From positions 4,185,501 to 4,249,500 of the forward strand of contig BSYQ01000005.1 in NCBI GenBank assembly GCA_030272585.1: DNA of 64,000 nt, written 5' to 3'. Positions within the stretch are counted from its first letter, which is position 1, and each line of letters starts with the position of its first letter. Below the pieces are notes generated by a model that saw only the letters and a list, made by a program, of their open reading frames with translations, did not search any database and had not been told where the DNA came from. Shown one piece after another: positions 56,477 through 64,000 of the stretch. Made by a program: the position numbers and the translations under genes. The stretch is from Bryopsis sp. KO-2023 (Eukaryota; Chlorophyta; Ulvophyceae; Bryopsidales; Bryopsidaceae).

Positions 56477-59400
56477 ATGTTTCCTACCAACCCTGTCGAC
56501 ATGTCGTTTTTCGTGCCCACGCGCTTCGTTTGGCGGTTTGGAGGCCAGCAGGTACGCCGCTCCGAGCCAAGAGCGCTCCGTTTGTTCTTTTCTCCAGAAA
56601 TGCCGCCGAGTTAGATGGAACCCACGTTTCAAATTTTCCGGATGGTTTCTTCCGCCTGTGCTGAGAGGCGTACGTCCTTCGGTGCCGAGCAACTAATTCT
56701 AGAGCGCATCGGCTGTTTTCGAGACCTCAGTTGTTGCTTGTCCTCCGCTCAAGATCTGTTGAGGGATGGCCCAAAACGGTTGGTACCTTTCTTTCTGCCG
56801 AACACAGTGGCAGACCAGGCTTTTTTGTCTTTGTCAGGTGTTTCTGATCGGCTCTTTCACAAGATGGGTGGAGACGGTGCCCATGGCGCCCGTGGAGTCC
56901 TCCCCAGGCGTGTTCGCTGTCGTCGTTTATTTACCTAGTGGGTAAGCTCCCGGTCGCGTTATTTTTTACACATCTTCTTTATCACTTTTTCGAGCGGCGA
57001 CGAGTTCGCTCTGGTTTCTGTCCCTCGGTCGTCAGTGGGCAAGAAAACGAACTCTTCTTGCTCGTACCCCTCCCGACGTTTTTTGACAGCCTGTCTAGTC
57101 GTCTTTTGCTTCGTCAGCACCGTTGGGAGGACACAACCAACGGGGTCACCCAGCGGTCGGGTGTTGGGGGTGGAAAGAGAGAGAGAGAGAGAGAAGAGAT
57201 TGGAAAGGAGAGAGAAATTGAGAGAGTGAACGGGGAAGAGATCTCTTCATCCATCCGTGAACCTTAAGAAAATCGCTCGCGAGCCCGAACTCCCCGGACC
57301 TGCGACGCGTGCCACCCACGCGCGAGTGGCACAAAACATCTATTTTTACAAAATTTTGTCCCGAGTGGAGAAACGACAAAAATCATACTTGCGCACCAGG
57401 TGTCACCAGTACAAGTTCATAGTGGACGGCGAATGGCGTCATGACGAAGGAGCTAATTTCACGCGAGATCCCATCGGCAACGTGAACAACTGGGTCTTCG
57501 TTCGCAGAAACGACTCGGTGGCTGGGGGGTGAGAATCAAGCGTCAAGAAAAAGAGCTTTGCTAACTCGAGAAAACATCGCAATGTCAGGGATATATATTT
57601 TTCTAGAGTGAATTTCATCCATGACCAAAGCTTCATCTGGCAGATGCCCTGGCAACTGAGGAATTGTTTGGGGACCTCCCTTTCTGAATACAATGAACAA
57701 AGTCCGAACCAAAAAGCAGCTTCCAAAAAACTGTCAGTTATTTAGTTAAAACTCCTTCCTTCCCCCGATGCCTTTTTCTCTGATTTTTTTGTTTGTCCGT
57801 TATTTTCTTCCAGTAAGATCCCCATGTTCGTTACTTTTTGTTGTCAAATTTTTTGGTAAAAGCCTTGAAAAAAAAACATAATTTTATTTTTATTCTTTTT
57901 TGGGGAGCCTTGAAAAAAAAATATCATTTTATTTTTATTCTGTTTTGGGGAAGGGAGAGACCACGAAACCCAATTCGGCTGTATCGGAATGCAAGTCGGT
58001 ATTATAAATGCTGGGGATGCTTGGCAGGGTTGATGCCTCCAGAAATTTGTTGCTTCAACAGCAGCAACAGCAACAACAGCAGCAGCAGCAACAGCAGCAG
58101 CAGCATCCACCAGCAGCACCTCGACCATCGACTCAACCGGTCAGTTGGTTAGTTTGACTATCAATGCACATCAAAAGTACAGGGGATAGGAAAGGACGAA
58201 TCATCGCTGAGTCTTACTGGGGCCACAATAATTCATGACACTCACTTGGCCCCCAGCATTTACTTTCTTGCTTTGAGGCTGAAGATCAGTGTTGGTTCTG
58301 TTAGAAAGAATAACAAAAGGAAAGAATGAAACATGCATGTTTCATTGCGTTCATTAGAAAAATGAAAAGCAATGCTGAACTGCCCTCATGGCACAATTGT
58401 TTTCAGCACACTTTCACGTTGCCTTTCCGCATTTTCCTTGTAAAAACATACTTCTTTATGTTACTTTTTTCTTTTCTTTTTTTTTTGTGAAATTAGGCTT
58501 CGATGATTCAGCACACAGCTCCACCTGTCGCTACCCCCCCTGTGCCCATTCCCAACCCAGCCAACATCGCCAGCGAAGTTTCTGAACCGGCTGAACCTCA
58601 AGGGTCTAATTCTCCAGATGTTCCAATGGCAGATGCAGTGCTGATGAGCGGAAGAAAAGAGCCTGTGAGGGGAACATCAGCAGGCCACAGTCAGATAACA
58701 TACTAGATTATCGAAAAGAACCTTTTCTTCCCAGAGTCTTCTGGCACAGTTTGGGAATTGCAAGATGTTTGCGGCGATATATATCGAGCGTTTTCTGCAA
58801 AAACTTTGAATGGCAATGACCTGGGGTTCCCCACGAAACACTGTCACAAATCCCCCATATCGCGCATTTCCCATTTCTTCTCCTCCAGGGGGAAAAACGA
58901 AAGATTTTGAACCTCAAAATTGAACTAAAAATTGAAACTGAGAATTGGGGGGGAAGGGAGCTTCCTCCCAACACAATTATCACTATCGGGCGGACCGCAT
59001 CGACGACCAATGATTGAGATTTATTCTTATTTTTTTCTTCCTTCCTTTGGGGGGGGTGGGGACATGGTTTTTCAGGAATACACCCGAACCATCATCCGTG
59101 AATTTCTGCGTTCCCACACAGCCTTCGAACTCATACCGGAGAGCGGGAAGGTGGTGGTGCTGGATTTCGACCTGTCGGTTCGACAAGCGTTCCATGCTTT
59201 GCATGAACAAGGAATCGCGTCAGCAGCTTTGTGGGATGGAGAGGAGGGCTCCATCATGGGGGTCATCAGCGCAAGCAACTTCATACATGCACTCAGGCAG
59301 CTGAGGGAAAGTGTTTCGAGTGGTGCCAGCGCCCTCACTGCGGTGGGTAGAAATTCCACCTGTCCAGAAATCCGAAATCATTGAGAAAAATTGAAAAAAT

Positions 59401-61120
59401 AAATGAACTAAGTGAAGTAGGTTTGATGATATCTGTACAAAAATCTTCTCAGTCAAGCACTCGGCAAAGTCAAGCTTCCGGTTAAAGAAATCTTTCTGTT
59501 GGTGGTGCTCTTTCAGGCCGAAATGGACCGACACTCAATTCGATTGATGCGGGAAGAGGACAGGCTGCAAGGCCGAGAAATCAAAGAATTGGTGTATGTA
59601 GAACCCAGTTACAAACTGCAGCAAGTGGTGGACACGCTTTTGTCGAAAAAATGCTCCATGGCCCCGATCGTAACCGTCGATCGAGAAACTGACAAGGTGA
59701 GAGGGGGGCATCAGCATTTTCTACATGTATTTTTGCAAGGCTTGGCAAATGAGTGATTCAAACCCTATCTTTCTTTCTGCTTGTGTAGATCCCAACAGTG
59801 TTGCACACGGCCACGATCGCGGGGGTTCTTGGATGCATAATGAGGCATTTCCGAGCTTCCCTAGCATCCCTGCCTCTGCTGGCGGAGCCTCTCGGTAATT
59901 TACCGCTCGGCACTTGGTCACCGACCGTGGACTTCCAAAAAGTCGACAAGGAGGACAACGGAAAAGTGGTCAGTTGCGCTCCTGATTTTTCTTTCTTTTG
60001 GGAGAGAAGAAAATGTATCACTATTAAAAAATAGAAAAAAATATAGATATTTTTCCAAGGGGGGGGAGGGAGAGGATGGGGTTGGTTGCAAGTGAATAGA
60101 AATCCAAAGATTTGATCATGATCCCACCCCCTCTCCTTTTGTTCTTTTCATTTTTTCCTCCATTTTTTGTGCTGTCTGAGTTTGATGGCATGGGCTTGAG
60201 GGGGGCCTTTCTGGTACAGCACGACAGGGACGTTCGAAAAGTCAACCCGCTGCATGTCGTACATCCCTCCACTCCACTGACCACAGCTCTGGGGGTGCTG
60301 CTGGAAACGAAAGTGAGCGTGCTGCCGGTGGTGGACGAAGGAATGGTGCTGCAAGACATCTATGCCAGATCGGATATCACGCACCTTGCCAAGCAAAATG
60401 CCTACAGCCGACTGCAGTACGATGAAATGACGGTGCAGCAAGCCTTGACGCTGGCGCGCAATCAACAGCCCCACACTCCAGGTCGGGCGGGCTCTGGAAT
60501 CGTAGGAGGTCTATCGGCGCAGTTGCAAGGTGAGCAGGCAATCGGTGTTTTGATGATGCCTGAAAATTTCCCTGTGTTTTTCATGGGTATGTTGACCTGC
60601 ATGCTGCCCAAGATCCGGTATACAGGCAGAAATATAGTTGTTTCCTTCCTGATGGAAGTTTTGTTGTCGGCTTGTCAGGTCATGCAAGCAGGGGATCGGA
60701 TTCAGAATGGGTGAACGGTGAGTGCTTAAACACATAGGAAAAGGTTCTCGAGTCAGACTGGGGTTGACCGCCACAAAACTGGACAGGCGCCTAGCAAATG
60801 TGGCCAGTTTTCGTTCCCTCCCGTAGGAAAACTAGCTCCGTGGATGGAATTTTCCTCACTGCTGAGCTGACTTGGGCATTGTTGTGCTGGGTGTAGGTCC
60901 GATTTCCATGGCGATAGAGGGGCAAGTGCGAGGGGGGCATGGGCAGCCGATGGCCACATCGACCAGAGCTCACGTTGTTACTCAGCAAGACTCCCTTAGA
61001 ACGGTCGTGGAGAGATTGGCAGTCCCTGGGGTTCGAAGGCTAATGGTGGTGGAATCCAGCAGCCGCAGATTGGAGGGGTTAATTTCTCTTAGTGATGTAG
61101 CCAGCTACCTATTCACTTGA
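56477..61120 (+). CDS. SNF4: SNF4 / SnRK1 beta-gamma regulatory subunit
   Basis: Ten exons: 56477-56551, 56838-56941, 57400-57528, 58028-58139, 58497-58664, 59076-59342, 59517-59696, 59789-59968, 60220-60529 and 60897-61120. They close to 582 residues. The N-terminal CBM48 glycogen-binding-like domain (TRFVWRFGGQQVFLIGSFTR...YKFIVDGEWRHDEG) is fused to four CBS motifs (for example SGKVVVLDFDLSVRQAFHAL, PLHVVHPSTPLTTAL, GVRRLMVVESSSRRLEGLIS), the plant-specific beta-gamma layout of the SnRK1 energy-sensing kinase. A 112-nt exon encodes a polyglutamine run (about residues 113-127). The acceptor of the ninth exon is uncertain: an alternative AG near 60180 would also keep frame and add 13 residues. 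Confidence 0.93.
57178..57193 (+). repeat. (GA)n microsatellite
   Basis: Uninterrupted AG dinucleotides in an SNF4 intron, within a longer purine-rich stretch to about 57240. Confidence 0.85.
58049..58111 (+). repeat. CAG/CAA repeat coding polyglutamine
   Basis: Mixed CAG and CAA codons inside SNF4 exon 58028-58139. The exon is needed to restore phase between its neighbours, so the repeat is translated. Confidence 0.8.
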
Positions 61121-62912
61121 GGGGGGGGAAAAAACAAACAAAAAGCTTTCAAAAATACGGACTTCGCCAACCAAACGAAAAGGCCCCCTCCCCCCCCTCC
61201 CAAAAAAAAAAAGAAAAGAAAAAAAAAAAAATGTTTATATAGCATTGTGTGCATAATATTAACCCAAAAGGAGGAGTTGAAAAAAAAAAGTAAAAAGAAA
61301 AAAGGGAAGGAAAAGGGTCGGAAAAAAAAACTTCTCTCCCCCTTATCCCCACATTGCAGTGGATTGATCTTTGCACATTTTAAGACGCCCACTCATATAT
61401 AAATATATATATATATAAAAGAGAAATACATATACATAATTCAGTAGAAGAGTTTTGAGTCGCTGTTTTCATTTCCTGCGAAAAGGGGGGAAAAAGCCCA
61501 TATCGAAAATTTCCCCCCCTGTTTTTTTTGGGGTTAGAGGGCAGGGATTTAGGCGGAAATGAAATTGGGGGAGCATTCTTTTGCTGAGTTCTTTTTTTTC
61601 TTCTTCTTGGTTTTCAATTCAACGAATTTCTGTCGCCTTGGGCATGGGTGGGTCGGTTTTCTTCTTTTTTTGTGTTTTTTTTTTCTTCTTTTTCCTAGTT
61701 TATTTTGGTGAGCAATACACATTGAATGGATGAAAAGAAAATAGGAAAAAAAACGGAATGAAAAAGAAACCACACATGCACACGATACAATGGAGGCGAG
61801 AATTGGCAGTTACTGGTTAGAGGTAGAGTGAGACTTTGGGGGGGGGATGCTGACTGGTTAGTTTTGTTGATGGCGGTGATCTGTAGGTTTCTTAGGCTTT
61901 TGCTCTTTTTTTTCTCTCTTTTTTTTCCTCACTATTGCTTCTGCTTGCAAAGTGTGGAAACTCGAGAAAGGGGTTTCTGGGAAAATGCCCTTTTTTTTGG
62001 AAAAATAGAGCAATGTTTGCACATGTTTTCGAGGAGTTTTTTTTTTTTAACTACTGTCTCCCCTCTCACGGTGATTCTGTTTTTGGTGAGGGGTTTTCTT
62101 GGGGGGAAAGGGAAGAAAAAAAAAGCATCGACAATTTTGGAGCCCTGGGTGTGTTTTTGTTTAATGACGCAGCAAAAATTCGTTTTCTCTCTTTTTTTTT
62201 TGCGGAATTTATTGATTCTGAAGAGGCAGCTTTTTCTTTTTACAAAAAAAGGAAGGAGGAGAAATATATTTAAAGAAAATGTACGGGCTCTTTCTTTCTC
62301 TTTTGTTTTGGGATTCTGGGGGATAATCAGAAAAAGGAAAAAAAGAACTGGAATGGGGTCTGGTTTTCTCAGGTTGGTTGGGGGTGTTGCTCTTTTTCAC
62401 TTTTTTTTTTCCCCTTTCGGTGGAAGTAACAATTTTGACAGGGGTGCAAACCTTCCGAGTGTGTGTCGTGGAAACTCGTGGATTCAACGGTTAGAGTTTT
62501 GTAAAACATGGAGTATCGAGGGGGTCCCTCAACTGCACACAGCTCCCATCACCACAAAGCCAGACCACTGCAACATCTTTCACATTCACTGCTCTCGGAA
62601 AACCTGTGCGAGGCTCATTGACAGACATGGACAGAATGCAGTCAGAACGTTTCTTTCTATCCTTGTATGAAAATTACAATATGCCCCACAATATGTGGTG
62701 ATCGAGACAACAACCAAAAACCTTACATCCAAGACAGCAACAAGATGATAAGACCTGCGCAGGCAGAATATTCTTCACTCCAACATTGGTTTCCCATCCT
62801 TAGGGAATACCACTCAACCAACAGAGGCCCCTCCTCCACACAGCCGATTGCTCTGGGCGGCATGCAGATTCTTCGGCTCCGTTCCTGTTTGTAGATAATA
62901 GGCTTCCTGAAA
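61121..62912. other. 1.8-kb convergent spacer, low complexity
   Basis: Between the 3' ends of SNF4 and the coiled-coil gene. It is dominated by poly(A), poly(T), poly(G) and (TA)n runs up to about 62400. A 280-codon frame across 61828-62670 is Phe/Leu-rich translation of poly(T) and not credible as a protein. Confidence 0.65.
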
Positions 62913-63822
62913 TCAATCCATTGCTGAGTCATGACCTTGACGTGGCAGCAGCTTGAGGCTCTCCACAACTCCATCAACCGCCCTTCGGAGTGTCTTAACC
63001 TTTTCCTCAAGCCCCTCGGTTTCTTCAAGAACCTCCATCAGCTCAAGGGAGGCATTCACCATCGATCTGCCTGCTTCGACCGATTCGCTCGTCCTCTCCT
63101 AATCATGAAAGCGAACACACGTCGACAACCACATAAATTCTGCATGAACTCTAGCACCTTGACTGAATTCAGCCCCCAACAATACATAGATACAGATCCA
63201 TATAAATATTATTAACCTCTGCCAATTTATTTACAAGAAAAGAACACTTCATCCACCTGAAGGTCTTGGGCAGCAGAGTCCTGAACGAGGAGATGGTCCA
63301 ATGCTAAATTCATCGACTCCATGCTGGGGTCATTGAGCTTGTCCAACAGTTTCACGAGGTCACCCATGGCATCCGTTGCAGCAAATTCCAACTCCTCCAT
63401 CGTCTTTATCAACCCCTCCATTTTTCGTATAGTGTCGTCATCTAAATGAGTTAAACAAACAGTGAATCCATATATCTACTTGCTCACCCACCCTCACAGG
63501 TGATTTATGACTAATGATAAATTCCATGATTTTCTTAGAATGGGTGCAATTAAATTTGGGTTACAAAGGTGGCAGAGTTTTGCAGCAGAATGTACGAGTC
63601 CAGGAAAGGCATTATTTCAGAGCAGGGGTTTACTCTTGATTGATTGAAGGAGAGCTATGTACAATAAGATTATGCAAGAGGCTGCAGCACTTGTTTGCAG
63701 AACATTTGCAAGAAAAAGCATTCACTGGGTTGTGTCTTTTAATGATGCTGTGGGATACGAAATAGCGTAATGCTGTCCACACCGTTTTCTTGCTCCGGAG
63801 AGGTCGGTGGCTCAGTTGTCAT
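62913..63822 (-). CDS. small coiled-coil protein, unrecognised
   Basis: Exons, complement of 62913-63098, 63257-63441 and 63783-63822, close in phase to 136 residues, starting MTTEPPTSPEQEN. From about residue 15 it is almost wholly helical with heptad-like hydrophobics (MEGLIKTMEELEFAATDAM, LELMEVLEETEGLEEKVKTL). The size and single long coiled coil resemble small subunits of BLOC/BORC-type or similar scaffold complexes, but I cannot assign a family. The stop could be avoided by a GT just before it (near 62928), so more exons are possible. Confidence 0.6.
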
Positions 63823-64000
63823 CGCTGCTCTGCAACGAAGAGCAGTGAGACGCACGGTCGAGGTTTTTCGAATTTGTCGAGTCGGCCGGATAAAATTGAG
63901 CGGAAATGAGCTGTGGACGGCTTGCTGGTTTCACCGGCGCGCTGTTGAGACTGCGTTGCGCGGTACGACACGATTGTGGCTTATTTGGCAAGGAAATATC
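63823..64000. promoter_or_regulatory. upstream region of the coiled-coil gene
   Basis: CG-richer than the preceding introns. Given the pattern elsewhere, a divergent + strand gene may start here or just beyond the window, but none is visible. Confidence 0.35.

Noticed and set aside
61828-62670. 280-codon + strand frame
   Set aside because: It translates poly(T), poly(G) and poly(A) runs into Phe/Leu/Lys-rich sequence, has no family resemblance and lies in a convergent 3' spacer.
1-64000. CRISPR array, operons, bacterial-type defence system
   Set aside because: The DNA is intron-rich eukaryotic nuclear sequence; no spaced direct-repeat array or polycistronic layout is present.

Overview
The window is nuclear DNA from a photosynthetic eukaryote of the green lineage. 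Almost every gene is cut by several GT-AG introns whose acceptors follow T-rich tracts. Several proteins carry green-plant signatures: an HDDC2 homologue with the plant C-terminus, a plant-type SNF4 beta-gamma subunit (CBM plus CBS domains), a BPG2-like plastid YqeH GTPase, a plastid 2-oxoglutarate/malate translocator, a plant DUF7906-type membrane protein and a plant-type UDP-glycosyltransferase. A streptophyte or other green alga is my best guess; the species cannot be read from the sequence. I rebuilt exons by hand from splice sites and reading-frame phase. Most models close perfectly in phase; exceptions are flagged.

Layout, left to right. 1-1.5 kb: 3' part of an HDDC2-type phosphohydrolase (+). 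1.9-4.9 kb: LRRC40-like LRR protein (-), divergent from the TFIIIC subunit GTF3C5 (+, 5.3-8.4 kb). 8.8-11.5 kb: glycosyltransferase (-), divergent from the DUF7906 protein (+, 11.7-17.4 kb). 17.7-18.7 kb: Arp2/3 subunit ARPC3 (-), divergent from proteasome beta-2 PSMB2 (+). 20.1-21.4 kb: an eEF1A-KMT4-like methyltransferase (-) whose start codon overlaps that of a possible small + strand gene. 21.9-25.4 kb: BPG2-like GTPase (-). 26.6-28.4 kb: cysteine-rich secreted protein (-). A 602-bp MITE separates it from a bestrophin-like channel (+, 29.5-31.4 kb). 32.4-35.3 kb: proteasome PSMB7 (+). 37.9-41.2 kb: GPATCH11-like protein (-) with a hAT MITE in an intron, divergent from a small membrane protein (+). 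43.4-48.1 kb: dicarboxylate translocator (+). 48-52.9 kb: repeat-rich, with a solo LTR bounded by a target-site duplication. 52.9-56.3 kb: unrecognised, probably organelle-targeted protein (-) with an apparent one-base frameshift, divergent from SNF4 (+, 56.5-61.1 kb). 62.9-63.8 kb: small coiled-coil protein (-).

The genes do not form one pathway; they are housekeeping genes (proteolysis, Pol III transcription, actin nucleation, RNA processing, energy sensing, plastid ribosome assembly and carbon exchange). The clearest organising principle is head-to-head pairing across very short shared promoters. Points most worth a second look are the overlapping start codons at 21380-21383, the frameshift near 54.1 kb, the three well-delimited mobile elements, and several long perfect hairpins in otherwise unexplained DNA.
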